A stretch of 64,000 nucleotides of DNA from Mycobacterium sp. Marseille-P9652 (GCF_902652685.1 NZ_CACRUY010000025.1:1-64000); one strand, 5' to 3'; counted from the first letter of the stretch, positions 52,567 to 60,244 are shown. Made by a program: numbers and translations. The notes: generated from the sequence alone by a model not told the origin.

Positions 52567-53538
52567 ATGACCGCGGGCACCGATGTCAGGGAGCCCGGGT
52601 TCGTGCACTCCGCCCTCTTCTATCGGTCGCAGCGGGAGTACGTCGAGTTCGTCGAACGGTTTGTGGTCGACGGCCTGGCGATGGACGAGGCGGTCATGGT
52701 CGCGGTGCCCGGCGACGAGCTGGAGCTGCTGCACGACGCCCTGCGCAGCGGGGGCTCCGGGTTACCGCCCGAGTTGCGCATGGCCGACATCACCGACGTC
52801 GCACGCAATCCGGGCCGCTTCATGGCGATGGAGGGCTCGTTCGCCGACGAACACCGCGATCGCCGGGTGCGCATCGTCAGCCAGCTCGCCTGGCCGGGCC
52901 GCACCGATGACGAGATCGTCGCGTGCGTCGAGCACGAGGCGCTGGTCAACGGGGCGCTCGAGGGCTACCGGGCGACGGGGTTGTGCCTGTACGACGCCGG
53001 CCGGCTCGACGACGACGTGCTGGCGGACGCCCGGGCGACCCACCCCCTGCTGTGGAGCTGCGGCGAGCTGCAGCGCAGCGACGAGTACGCGCCCGGCGAC
53101 GTGCTGGAACGGTGCAACCAGCCGCTGCCCGCGAATCCCGGTGCCGTGACCTACCAGGTCCGCACGTCCGCGGACCTGTCCCCGGCGCGCTCCTTCGCCG
53201 TCAAGTACGCCGGCTGGGTGGGGATGTCCCAGGAGGGCATCGAGGACCTTCAGCTGGTCGCCACGGAGTTGGCCACCAACAGCCTGATGTACACCGATGG
53301 CGCGTGCCGGCTGGCGTTCTGGCGAGACGACGACCACCTCGTGTGTGAGGCCCGGGACACCGGGTGCTTGGAGGACCCGCTGGTCGGCCGGCTCGACCCG
53401 GGCCCCAGCGGCCCCGCGAGCCGCGGGTTGTTCCTGGTGCACGCCCTGTCCGACCTCGTGCGGACCCACACGGCGGCGACGGGTACCACCATCCAGGCAT
53501 ACCTGCGAGTCGAGCCCTCGTCGCGGCCCAACGGGTAG
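52567..53538 (+). CDS. MEDS-domain/ATPase anti-sigma-type regulator
   Basis: 323 residues, ATG with GAGAGG upstream. Residues 12-170 form a MEDS sensory domain (His-Ser-Ala-Leu-Phe-Tyr-Arg-Ser near the start, Cys-Leu-Tyr-Asp-Ala). Residues 190-315 are a serine-kinase-type HATPase: Ala-Thr-Glu-Leu-Ala-Thr-Asn-Ser-Leu (N box), Ala-Arg-Asp-Thr-Gly (G1 box) and Arg-Gly-Leu-Phe-Leu-Val-His-Ala-Leu. It resembles RsbA/RsbW-type anti-sigma or anti-anti-sigma kinases. No sigma or antagonist gene is adjacent. The partner is unknown. It converges on a tiny lipoprotein gene. Confidence 0.88.
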   Translation: MTAGTDVREPGFVHSALFYRSQREYVEFVERFVVDGLAMDEAVMVAVPGDELELLHDALRSGGSGLPPELRMADITDVARNPGRFMAMEGSFADEHRDRRVRIVSQLAWPGRTDDEIVACVEHEALVNGALEGYRATGLCLYDAGRLDDDVLADARATHPLLWSCGELQRSDEYAPGDVLERCNQPLPANPGAVTYQVRTSADLSPARSFAVKYAGWVGMSQEGIEDLQLVATELATNSLMYTDGACRLAFWRDDDHLVCEARDTGCLEDPLVGRLDPGPSGPASRGLFLVHALSDLVRTHTAATGTTIQAYLRVEPSSRPNG

Positions 53539-53549
53539 GCGGACGCCGC

Positions 53550-53702
53550 TTAGAAGCCCGGAGTGCTGGGCCTCGTCATGAGCGGGTTGGCGGGCGAATC
53601 GATCCTCGATGAGCAACCCGTCGCCGCCGCCGCGAACACGGCGAAGAGCGCCGCGGCCACCGCCGCGACCAACCGGGTCCAATACTTGCTTTTCGCGTTC
53701 AT
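53550..53702 (-). CDS. 50-residue putative lipoprotein
   Basis: ATG at 53702 with GAAAGG ten bases upstream. The product has a basic start (Met-Asn-Ala-Lys-Ser-Lys), a hydrophobic core of Ala/Val/Leu/Phe and a lipobox Ala-Ala-Thr-Gly-Cys at residues 25-29, leaving a 22-residue mature chain rich in Ser, Pro and Arg. It ends 11 bases from the convergent anti-sigma gene. A lipid-anchored microprotein or toxin-like peptide are both possible. Confidence 0.6.
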   Translation of the reverse strand: MNAKSKYWTRLVAAVAAALFAVFAAAATGCSSRIDSPANPLMTRPSTPGF

Positions 53703-53845
53703 TGCCGGTGCCTTTCGGTGGGCTGGTGACCTCAGATCGTAGCCCCGGCGCCGCGGCGCACCATGGCTTTCGCAGCATCGGTGCGGTGGCCGTCGGCCCG
53801 TAATGAGTTTGCGTCCACCGGGCGATCGGTCTAACCTCGGCGCTC

Positions 53846-53925
53846 GTGCGTCTTCTTCAGCGTGCCGTAGTAGCCAGCACCCGCAGCGGGGTCTGATCCG
53901 AGACCGACCCCCCGCTGCGGGTCGG
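53846..53925 (+). promoter_or_regulatory. Leader peptide with alternative hairpins (attenuator-like)
   Basis: A GTG at 53846 opens a 16-codon frame, Met-Arg-Leu-Leu-Gln-Arg-Ala-Val-Val-Ala-Ser-Thr-Arg-Ser-Gly-Val, ending TGA at 53896; five residues are Leu or Val. Its end overlaps the left arm of a perfect 13-bp stem (53879-53891 with 53910-53922). A competing 7-bp stem pairs 53904-53910 with 53919-53925, and a small one pairs 53891-53894 with 53901-53904. This is the form of branched-chain-amino-acid attenuation, reported before for leuA of actinobacteria. No T-run follows, so control may be of translation or Rho-dependent. Confidence 0.6.
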
Positions 53926-53972
53926 ATGCTACTGCCGTCGGTCGCTCCTGCTGATCAGAGAAGACCGAATTC

Positions 53973-54476
53973 ATGCCTCTTGCAAAGCCGCTCAGCCCTT
54001 CACCGCCGGATGCCGAAACCTGGTTCCGCGCCCGATTCGGTGCGCCGTTGCCGCGCGGCGTGCGCGATATGGCCGACGGAATGTCGTGGGCCGACTTCGT
54101 CGCCGCATACGGACCCGCGCCCGGCCCGCTTCGCCTCGGTCACTGGGCATGCGCCGACGCCGAGAGGCCCGCGACGCGACTGGGGCCGCAGGCCCGGGAG
54201 TTTCGGGCCGTGATCGCGGTCGGCGACCGCATCACCACCTCGACCGCGGCCGCCGGCGGCCCGATGGCCGCGCTCACGGCCATGCTGCACGAGCGGGGTT
54301 TCGCCTTCGAGACGGTCGGCTTCCATCAGCTCCGATCCCCCGAGGGCACAGCGACTTTCGTCCGCGGAACAGACGGCGCCGGAGACCAGTGGGCGGTCGG
54401 CTTTGCGCAGGATCCGACGCAGTCGGCCCTGCGCGCCGTGATCGCCTGCGCCAACCGCCTGGCGTCGCGCGCCTGA
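53973..54476 (+). CDS. Stand-alone LeuA allosteric (dimer) domain-like protein
   Basis: 167 residues, ATG with AGAGAAG upstream. From about residue 75 the sequence (Phe-Arg-Ala-Val-Ile-Ala-Val-Gly-Asp, Ala-Ala-Gly-Gly-Pro-Met-Ala-Ala-Leu-Thr, Val-Gly-Phe-His-Gln, Trp-Ala-Val-Gly-Phe, Ser-Ala-Leu-Arg-Ala-Val-Ile-Ala-Cys-Ala-Asn-Arg) matches the beta-beta-beta-alpha regulatory domain at the end of 2-isopropylmalate synthase. There is no catalytic TIM barrel. The N-terminal 70 residues are specific to it. It may sense leucine or modulate LeuA; the upstream leader with Leu/Val codons fits control by branched-chain amino acids. Confidence 0.75.
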   Translation: MPLAKPLSPSPPDAETWFRARFGAPLPRGVRDMADGMSWADFVAAYGPAPGPLRLGHWACADAERPATRLGPQAREFRAVIAVGDRITTSTAAAGGPMAALTAMLHERGFAFETVGFHQLRSPEGTATFVRGTDGAGDQWAVGFAQDPTQSALRAVIACANRLASRA

Positions 54477-54485
54477 CGCGCCGGC

Positions 54486-55967
54486 TTACAGCGGGCGCAG
54501 CACGATCGGCATGCCGTCCTTCGGAACCGGCATGCCGCCGTAGTCCCACTCGGCGCGGTAGCCGGGGTGCGGCAGTTCGAGTCGGTACCTGCGCAGCAGG
54601 CGGTGCAGGATCGTCTTGATCTCCAACTGGCCGAACACCATCCCGATGCACTTGTGCGCGCCGCCGCCGAACGGAGTCCAGCCGTAGCGGTGCCGCTTGT
54701 GCTCGTTGCGTGGCTCGGTGAACCGCTCCGGGTCGAAAGTCATTGGGTCGGTCCACAATTCGGGCAGGCGGTGGTTCATTCCCGGGTAGGCGATGACGTT
54801 GGTGCCCTTGGGGATGTAGTAACCCAGCAGGTCGGTGTCGCGGACCGTCTGGCGCATCGCCCACTGCACGGGCGTCACCAGCCGGATCGACTCGTTCATC
54901 ACCAGGTCCAGCGACTCCAGCTTCTCGAGCGACTCGATGTCGAGCGGGCCGTCGCCGAGCCGGTCGGACTCGTCGCGGCACCGCTCCTGCCACTCGGGGT
55001 GCGCGGCCAGCTGGTAGACCATCGTCGTCGCCGTCGATGTCGAGGTGTCGTGCGCGGCCATCATCAAGAAGATCATGTGGTTGACGATGTCCTCGTCGGA
55101 GAAGCTGTTGCCGTCCTCGTCCTCGGTGTGGCACAGCACGGACAACAGGTCGTTGCCGTTCTTGGCGCGCTGCTCCTTCACGCGCTCGCGGAAGTAGTTC
55201 TCGAGCAGCTCGCGCGCCTTGATGCCCCGCCACCAGGTGAACGGCGGGACCGGGGTGCGGATGATGGCGTTGCCCGCGCGGGTGGTGACGGCGAACGCCT
55301 TGTTCACCTTGGTGACCAGGTCGTGGTCGGTGCCCGGCTCGTGGCCCATGAACACCATCGAGGCGATGTTCAGCGTCAATTCCTTCATCGCGGGATACAG
55401 CAGGAAACGCGCGTCGTTGACCACCCAGTCGTCGACGACCACCTGCGAGACGACCTTGTCCATCTGCTCGACATAGGACACGAGCCGGGACCGGACGAAC
55501 GCCTCCTGCATGATCCGCCGGTGGAACATGTGCTCTTCGAAATCCATCAGCATCAGCCCGCGCTTGAAGAACGGGCCGATCACCGGCACCCAGCCCTGCT
55601 GCGAATAGTCCTTGTTGCGGTTGGAGTAGATGACCTGGGCGGCGTCGGGACCCAGCGCCGCCACGCCCGGCAGCACCGGTGAGTCGCCGAAGACGACCGG
55701 ACCCTTGGTCTCATACAGGAACATCAGGTAGTCCGGGCCGCCGCGCAACATCTCGATGATGTGTCCGAGGACGGGCAGCCCGGCGTCACCCAGGACGGGT
55801 TTCAGCCCGCTGCCGGGGGGCGGATCGGCCAGCTTGTGCTCCGGGAAGTTCGTGTTCAGCAGCTTGCGTTCGACGAGCCCCATGCCGGGGAAGTTGTTGA
55901 ACGACGGCGTGAGCCGGCGGCGCGCCTGGTCGATCAGGTACTGCGGGGTGCTGATGGTCGCGGTCAT
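54486..55967 (-). CDS. cyp136: Cytochrome P450, CYP136 family
   Basis: 493 residues, ATG with AAGGAG upstream. I-helix oxygen-binding motif Ala-Ala-His-Asp-Thr-Ser near residue 295 (His replaces the usual Gly), ExxR in Asn-Glu-Ser-Ile-Arg near 352, and the haem loop Phe-Gly-Gly-Gly-Ala-His-Lys-Cys-Ile-Gly near 435 with the axial Cys. Position beside TetR, SDR and dinB2 matches M. tuberculosis cyp136 (Rv3059). It would hydroxylate a lipid-like substrate using ferredoxin; the substrate is unknown. A perfect palindrome lies 62 bases upstream of the start. Confidence 0.93.
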   Translation of the reverse strand: MTATISTPQYLIDQARRRLTPSFNNFPGMGLVERKLLNTNFPEHKLADPPPGSGLKPVLGDAGLPVLGHIIEMLRGGPDYLMFLYETKGPVVFGDSPVLPGVAALGPDAAQVIYSNRNKDYSQQGWVPVIGPFFKRGLMLMDFEEHMFHRRIMQEAFVRSRLVSYVEQMDKVVSQVVVDDWVVNDARFLLYPAMKELTLNIASMVFMGHEPGTDHDLVTKVNKAFAVTTRAGNAIIRTPVPPFTWWRGIKARELLENYFRERVKEQRAKNGNDLLSVLCHTEDEDGNSFSDEDIVNHMIFLMMAAHDTSTSTATTMVYQLAAHPEWQERCRDESDRLGDGPLDIESLEKLESLDLVMNESIRLVTPVQWAMRQTVRDTDLLGYYIPKGTNVIAYPGMNHRLPELWTDPMTFDPERFTEPRNEHKRHRYGWTPFGGGAHKCIGMVFGQLEIKTILHRLLRRYRLELPHPGYRAEWDYGGMPVPKDGMPIVLRPL

Positions 55968-56028
55968 TCACGCTCCTTTGCGAACCCGGACATGGGTGAC
56001 AACGGTCACTGTTCCTCATCCTTCGGGA

Positions 56029-56052
56029 CAAACTTGACGGCTGTCAAGTTTG
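56029..56052. promoter_or_regulatory. Perfect 10-bp inverted repeat, TetR operator for cyp136
   Basis: CAAACTTGAC at 56029-56038 and GTCAAGTTTG at 56043-56052 are perfect inverted copies around GGCT. The site is between divergent cyp136 (start 55967) and its TetR gene (start 56085), 33 bases before the latter. It is the best-formed operator in the window. Confidence 0.8.
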
Positions 56053-56084
56053 CTTTTCGCGCGTCGTGGTGCACCCTCGGTTGG

Positions 56085-56729
56085 GTGAGCAGCCAAGCCG
56101 CCAAGCAGGAGCCGGCCCTCCGGCGCGGCGACAAGCAGCGCCAGGCGATCCTGCAGGCGGTGCGGGAACTGCTGCAGGAGAAGCCGTTCGCCGAGTTGTC
56201 GGTCAGCACCATCAGCCTGCGCGCGGGCGTGGCCCGGTCCGGCTTCTACTTCTACTTCGACTCCAAGTACGCCGTGCTCGCGCAGATCCTGGCCGAGGCG
56301 GCCGAAGAACTCGAGGAGCTGACCCAGTACTTCGCCCCCCGCCAGCCGGGGGAGTCGCCCGAGCAGTTCGCCAAGCGGATGGTGCGCAGTGCGGCGGCCG
56401 TCTATTCGCACAACGACCCGGTGGTGGCGGCGTGCAACGCCGCCCGCCACACCGACGAGGAGATCCGCAACATCCTCGAGCAGCAGTTCGAGGCCGTGCT
56501 GCGGCAGATCGTCGCCGTCGTCGAGGCCGAGATCGCGGGCGGCACCGCCCAGCCGATCAGCGACGACATCCCGACTTTGGTCCGCACGCTCGCGGGCACC
56601 ACCTCGCTGATGCTGACCGGCGACCCCCTGCTCGTCGGCCGGCAAGGGGGCGACGGCGACGTGGAGCGCCGAGTGCGCGTCCTGGAGCAGCTCTGGCTCC
56701 ACGCGCTCTGGGGTGGCGGTCACGGCTGA
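56085..56729 (+). CDS. TetR-family regulator beside cyp136
   Basis: 214 residues from the GTG at 56085; the earlier frame from 55761 runs antisense through cyp136 and is rejected. DNA-binding domain: Ala-Ile-Leu-Gln-Ala-Val-Arg-Glu-Leu-Leu near residue 20, Leu-Ser-Val-Ser-Thr-Ile-Ser-Leu-Arg-Ala-Gly-Val-Ala-Arg-Ser-Gly-Phe-Tyr-Phe-Tyr-Phe near 40-60, the EthR-like variant. The rest is a helical ligand domain. It corresponds in position to Rv3058c. Expected to repress cyp136 and itself through the palindrome. Confidence 0.92.
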   Translation: MSSQAAKQEPALRRGDKQRQAILQAVRELLQEKPFAELSVSTISLRAGVARSGFYFYFDSKYAVLAQILAEAAEELEELTQYFAPRQPGESPEQFAKRMVRSAAAVYSHNDPVVAACNAARHTDEEIRNILEQQFEAVLRQIVAVVEAEIAGGTAQPISDDIPTLVRTLAGTTSLMLTGDPLLVGRQGGDGDVERRVRVLEQLWLHALWGGGHG

Positions 56730-56756
56730 GCCGTTACCGTCGGTATCGTCGCGGCC

Positions 56757-57701
56757 ATGGCACGGAGGTTTTCCGGGGCGGATTCCGGACGGTATTTCGC
56801 GGGGAAGCGGTGCCTGGTCACCGGCGCGGCGAGCGGCATCGGCCGCGCGACGGCGTTGCGGCTAGCCGCCGAGGGGGCCGAGCTCTACCTGACCGACCGC
56901 AACGCGGACGGCCTGGAGGCCACGGTGGCCGACGCCCGCGCGCTCGGCGCCTCCGTGCCCGAGCACCGCGCGCTCGACATCGCCGACTACGACCAGGTGG
57001 CGGCCTTCGCCGCCGACATCCACGCCGGGCACCCGAGCATGGACGTCGTGCTCAACATCGCCGGGGTGTCGGCGTGGGGCACCGTGGACCGGCTGACCCA
57101 CGAGCAGTGGAGCAAGATGATCGCGATCAACCTGATGGGTCCGATCCACGTCATCGAGACGTTCGTCCCGCCGATGGTGGCGGCGGGCCGGGGCGGGCAT
57201 CTGGTCAACGTCTCGTCGGCCGCCGGGCTCGTCGCGCTGCCCTGGCACGCCGCCTACAGCGCCAGCAAGTTCGGGCTGCGCGGCCTGTCCGAGGTGTTGC
57301 GCTTCGACCTGGCACGGCACCGCATCGGCGTGTCGCTGGTGGTGCCGGGCGCCGTGAATACGCCGCTGGTCAACACCGTCGAGATCGCCGGCGTCGACCG
57401 CGAGGACCCGCGGGTGGCCCGCTGGGTGAACCGCTTCACCGGCCACGCCGTCTCGCCCGAGCGGGCGGCCGAGAAGATCCTGGCCGGGGTGGCCCGGAAC
57501 CGGTACCTGATCTACACGTCGGTCGACATCCGGGCGCTCTACGCGTTCAAGCGGGTCGCGTGGTGGCCCTACAGCGTGGCCATGCGCCAGGTGAACGTGA
57601 TCTTCACGCGCGCGTTGCGGCCCGCCCCGGTGGTCTCAGCCGGGCATGGCCAGCTCGAGGCGCACGCCGAGCAGCCGGACCGGGCGGTCGAGCTCGAATA
57701 G
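56757..57701 (+). CDS. SDR with C-terminal extension into dinB2
   Basis: 314 residues, ATG 27 bases after the TetR stop. SDR motifs: Thr-Gly-Ala-Ala-Ser-Gly-Ile-Gly near residue 22, Thr-Asp-Arg-Asn (NAD-type Asp), Asn-Ile-Ala-Gly near 100, Ser-Ser-Ala-Ala near 152 and Tyr-Ser-Ala-Ser-Lys near 165. The M. tuberculosis counterpart Rv3057c is, from memory, 287 residues; here about 25 extra residues (after Ala-Leu-Arg-Pro) extend into the end of the convergent dinB2, overlapping it by 66 bases. Loss of the original stop would explain this. Probably co-transcribed with the TetR gene. Confidence 0.88.
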   Translation: MARRFSGADSGRYFAGKRCLVTGAASGIGRATALRLAAEGAELYLTDRNADGLEATVADARALGASVPEHRALDIADYDQVAAFAADIHAGHPSMDVVLNIAGVSAWGTVDRLTHEQWSKMIAINLMGPIHVIETFVPPMVAAGRGGHLVNVSSAAGLVALPWHAAYSASKFGLRGLSEVLRFDLARHRIGVSLVVPGAVNTPLVNTVEIAGVDREDPRVARWVNRFTGHAVSPERAAEKILAGVARNRYLIYTSVDIRALYAFKRVAWWPYSVAMRQVNVIFTRALRPAPVVSAGHGQLEAHAEQPDRAVELE

Positions 57702-58667
57702 GTCGAGCACCCGCAGGGCGGCGGCGGTGATGACCTCGCGGTCGGTGCCGGGCGCGTCGAGCTTGCGGATCTTGGTGCGCGTGTAGAACGTCGCGGTGCG
57801 CACGGTCACCGCAACGCGGGTGACGACGCGGCCCGCCGCGACGACCTCGTCGAGGGCCTTCTCCGCCAATTGCCTTACGGCGGCGTCCATTTCGGCGCGG
57901 TCGGTGAGGTCCTTCGGAAAGGTGACGACGTGGCTGCGCGAGCGCGGCACCCACGGCTCGGCGCTGACGCCGGTGTCGCCGCCGCCCTTGGCGAGCAGCA
58001 GGAGCCACAGGCCGGTGCGCGGGCCGAAGGCCGACGTCAGCAGTTCCGCGTCGGCGTCGGCGAGTTCCCGCACCGTGGTGATGTCAAGCGCCGCAAGCTT
58101 TTTCGCCGTCTTGGGACCGACGCCCCACAGCGCGTCGACCGGACGGTCGGCCATCAGGGTCATCCAGTTGGCGTCGGTGAGCACGAACACGCCGGCCGGC
58201 TTGGCGAAGCCGGTGGCCACCTTGGCGCGCTGCTTGTTGTCGCTGATGCCGACCGAACAGGACAGCCCCGTCCCCGCCGCGATGGCGGTGCGGATCCGTT
58301 CGGCGGCCTCGGTGGGGTCTTCCGTCACCGCGACATAGGCCTCGTCCCAGCCCCACACCTCCACCGGGTGTCCCAGGTCGCGCAGCAGGGCCATGACCTC
58401 GTCGGAGGCCGCGTCGTAGGCGGCGGGGTCCGCGGGCAGGAACGTCGCCCCCGGGCAGCGGCGCGCCGCGGCGCGCAGCGGCATGCCGGCGTGCACCCCG
58501 AATTCGCGGGCCTCGTAGGACGCGCAGGTGACCACCTTGCGCGGTCCGGTTGGGTCGCCGCTGCCGCCGACGATGACGGGCAGGCCGGCGAGCTCGGGGT
58601 GGCGGCGCAGTTCGACCGAGGCGAGAAACTGGTCGAGGTCGACGTGCAGCACCCAGGGCGCGTCCAT
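57636..58667 (-). CDS. dinB2: Y-family DNA polymerase IV homologue DinB2
   Basis: 343 residues from the ATG at 58667 (a GTG at 58670 is one codon earlier). Palm motifs: Leu-His-Val-Asp-Leu-Asp-Gln-Phe-Leu-Ala-Ser-Val near residue 7 and Trp-Gly-Trp-Asp-Glu-Ala-Tyr near 105 give the metal-binding acidic residues; Gly-Val-Gly-Pro-Lys-Thr-Ala-Lys-Lys-Leu near 180 is the helix-hairpin-helix. Usual Ser-Ile-Asp-Glu is replaced by Gly-Trp-Asp-Glu. It does low-fidelity lesion bypass. The start overlaps the stop of the upstream TetR gene (TGATG), so they are coupled. Equivalent of Rv3056. Confidence 0.93.
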   Translation of the reverse strand: MDAPWVLHVDLDQFLASVELRRHPELAGLPVIVGGSGDPTGPRKVVTCASYEAREFGVHAGMPLRAAARRCPGATFLPADPAAYDAASDEVMALLRDLGHPVEVWGWDEAYVAVTEDPTEAAERIRTAIAAGTGLSCSVGISDNKQRAKVATGFAKPAGVFVLTDANWMTLMADRPVDALWGVGPKTAKKLAALDITTVRELADADAELLTSAFGPRTGLWLLLLAKGGGDTGVSAEPWVPRSRSHVVTFPKDLTDRAEMDAAVRQLAEKALDEVVAAGRVVTRVAVTVRTATFYTRTKIRKLDAPGTDREVITAAALRVLDLFELDRPVRLLGVRLELAMPG

Positions 58668-59281
58668 CACGTTCCGCACAACTTGCGGGCGACGCTCTCC
58701 CAGGCGTCGCCCAGCGTCCGCAGGGTGTGGCCGCCCTCGCGGAGCTGGTGCTCGACGTAGTCCACGTCGAGCAGCGCCAGCAACGCCTCGGTCTGCGCGT
58801 CGAGGTCGCCGCCGGTGTGCGCCTGGCGCAGCAGCACCCGCACGTGGGTGCGCTGCACCATCGCGGGGGCGGTGTAGCGGTGCTGCGGCCGGGCGTTGGC
58901 CTCGGACAGCAGCGCGTGGTGGGTGTGCACGAAGCGGATGCGCTCGCGGCCGAAGGCGACCAGCCGGTCCAATGGGGGCGCGTCGGGCCCCAGCGGGGGA
59001 GGCCCGAACAGGAAAGCCTGCTGGTTGGCCCGTTCGTCCTCGTCGAGCAGCACCATCATCAGGCCGGCCCGGCTTCCGAACCGGCGGAACACCGTGCCCT
59101 TTCCCACGCCGGCGGCGGCCGCGACGTCGTCCATGGTCACGGCGTCCGCGCCGCGTTCGGCGACCAGGTTGCGGGCCGCGTCGAGCAGGAGCGCGCGGTT
59201 GCGCGCCGCGTCGCCCCGCTCGCGCTGCAACGCCCGCGGGGCGCACACGGACAGCTCGCGCGGCCGGTCGACGTCGCCCAT
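58667..59281 (-). CDS. TetR-family regulator upstream of dinB2
   Basis: 204 residues, equal to the remembered length of Rv3055. DNA-binding domain: Leu-Leu-Leu-Asp-Ala-Ala-Arg-Asn-Leu-Val near residue 30, Met-Asp-Asp-Val-Ala-Ala-Ala-Ala-Gly-Val-Gly-Lys-Gly-Thr-Val-Phe-Arg-Arg-Phe near 50-68. First gene of a two-gene unit with dinB2, an unusual pairing for a polymerase. It is divergent from an FMN reductase gene across a CGGACC-type palindrome. Confidence 0.92.
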   Translation of the reverse strand: MGDVDRPRELSVCAPRALQRERGDAARNRALLLDAARNLVAERGADAVTMDDVAAAAGVGKGTVFRRFGSRAGLMMVLLDEDERANQQAFLFGPPPLGPDAPPLDRLVAFGRERIRFVHTHHALLSEANARPQHRYTAPAMVQRTHVRVLLRQAHTGGDLDAQTEALLALLDVDYVEHQLREGGHTLRTLGDAWESVARKLCGT

Positions 59282-59311
59282 TCCCGTACTTTATCGCGGG
59301 CGGAATAAAAT

Positions 59312-59325
59312 CGGACCACGGTCCG
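59312..59325. promoter_or_regulatory. CGGACC-AC-GGTCCG palindrome, likely TetR operator
   Basis: CGGACC at 59312-59317 and GGTCCG at 59320-59325 are inverted copies with a 2-base centre. The site is midway between the divergent TetR (start 59281) and FMN-reductase (start 59373) genes. GGACC-x-x-GGTCC is a common form of TetR-family operator in actinobacteria. Confidence 0.65.
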
Positions 59326-59372
59326 GTTGGGTCGTGCGAGGATAGAGTCCACCGACCGAGGGGAACGAAAAA

Positions 59373-59942
59373 GTGCCGCAGACCAACTCCGACATCACCA
59401 TCCTGGCGCTCGTAGGCAGCCTGCGGGCCGGATCGATCAACCGCAAGGTGGCCGAAGTGGCCGCCGCCGTCGCGCCCGAGGGCGTCCGGGTCGTCGTGTT
59501 CGAGGGGCTGGGTGACCTGCCGTTCTACAACGAGGACATCGACCCCGCGATGGGCGTCGATGTCGCCGAGCCTGCGCCGGTGGCCGCTTTGCGCGCCGCG
59601 GCGGCCGAGGCGCACGCCGCGCTGGTGGTCACCCCCGAGTACAACGGCTCGATCCCTGCGGTCGTCAAGAACGCGATCGACTGGCTGTCGCGCCCGTTCG
59701 GCAACGGAGCGCTCAAGGACAAGCCGCTGGCCGTCATCGGGGGGTCGTTCGGCCGGTACGGCGGGGTGTGGGCGCACGACGAGACGCGCAAGTCGTTCGG
59801 CATCGCCGGCGCCCGGGTGGTCGAGTCGATCAAGCTGTCGGTGCAGTTCAAGCAGCTGGAGGGCCGCGAACCGGCCGAGCACGCCGAACTCGTGCAGAAC
59901 GTGCGCGACGCCGTCGGGAAGCTCGCCGCCGAGGTGGGCTGA
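59373..59942 (+). CDS. NADPH-dependent FMN reductase / quinone reductase
   Basis: 189 residues, GTG start. Flavodoxin-like fold: Val-Gly-Ser-Leu-Arg-Ala-Gly-Ser-Ile-Asn-Arg near residue 15 (FMN phosphate loop), Leu-Pro-Phe-Tyr-Asn-Glu-Asp near 48, Thr-Pro-Glu-Tyr-Asn-Gly-Ser-Ile-Pro near 87. This matches the ChrR/ArsH-type two-electron quinone reductases; Rv3054c holds the same position in M. tuberculosis. It would lower quinone or redox stress. Divergent from the TetR/dinB2 unit. Confidence 0.92.
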   Translation: MPQTNSDITILALVGSLRAGSINRKVAEVAAAVAPEGVRVVVFEGLGDLPFYNEDIDPAMGVDVAEPAPVAALRAAAAEAHAALVVTPEYNGSIPAVVKNAIDWLSRPFGNGALKDKPLAVIGGSFGRYGGVWAHDETRKSFGIAGARVVESIKLSVQFKQLEGREPAEHAELVQNVRDAVGKLAAEVG

Positions 59943-60196
59943 GCCCCGAAGTAGCCAGAGAGTCGCCCGCCGCCGATCAGGCGGCCTGGACGAGGTAACC
60001 AGCGAGCCGTCGGCTTAGCACCGGCGGCTTTGCTGGCTCGGGCGGCCCGGGCGGGGCGGGCCAGGAATGCCGGAGTTGTCGGTGGGCGCTGGTATACCAG
60101 TGCTCATTCGGCGCCGCGGCGCCGGCGTGTGATGTGCGACACGCCGGGCGGGTGTCGTGCAGAGGGCTTACGACCAGGGAATTTCAGAATTGTTAT
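59943..60196. other. Intergenic region upstream of nrdH, nothing recognised
   Basis: About 250 bases after the FMN-reductase stop with GC-rich low-complexity parts and no convincing gene or RNA. The sequence becomes AT-rich near 60180-60245, where the nrd promoter is expected. The rest of the gap to nrdH (60245-60465) appears to be an untranslated leader of about 220 bases. Confidence 0.5.
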
Positions 60197-60244
60197 TCAG
60201 AACATCTTGTATCTCTACCTCTTGTCAGCCACTAGGTGTAGTGT
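60197..60244 (+). promoter_or_regulatory. Paired NrdR-like boxes upstream of nrdHIE
   Basis: Box 2 (60229-60244) is CCACTAGGTGTAGTGT, a good fit to the 16-base NrdR consensus ACACWATATWTWGTGT with the inverted CACTA/TAGTG arms. Box 1 (60197-60212, TCAGAACATCTTGTAT) fits 10 of 16 positions. They start 32 bases apart, three helical turns, the spacing usual for NrdR. NrdR represses ribonucleotide reductase genes when dATP is high. Confidence 0.65.

Noticed and set aside
53803-54213. A 136-codon frame starting at 53803
   Set aside because: It is in a different frame from the LeuA-domain gene, overlaps the hairpins and has Arg/Ser/Pro-rich composition without features.
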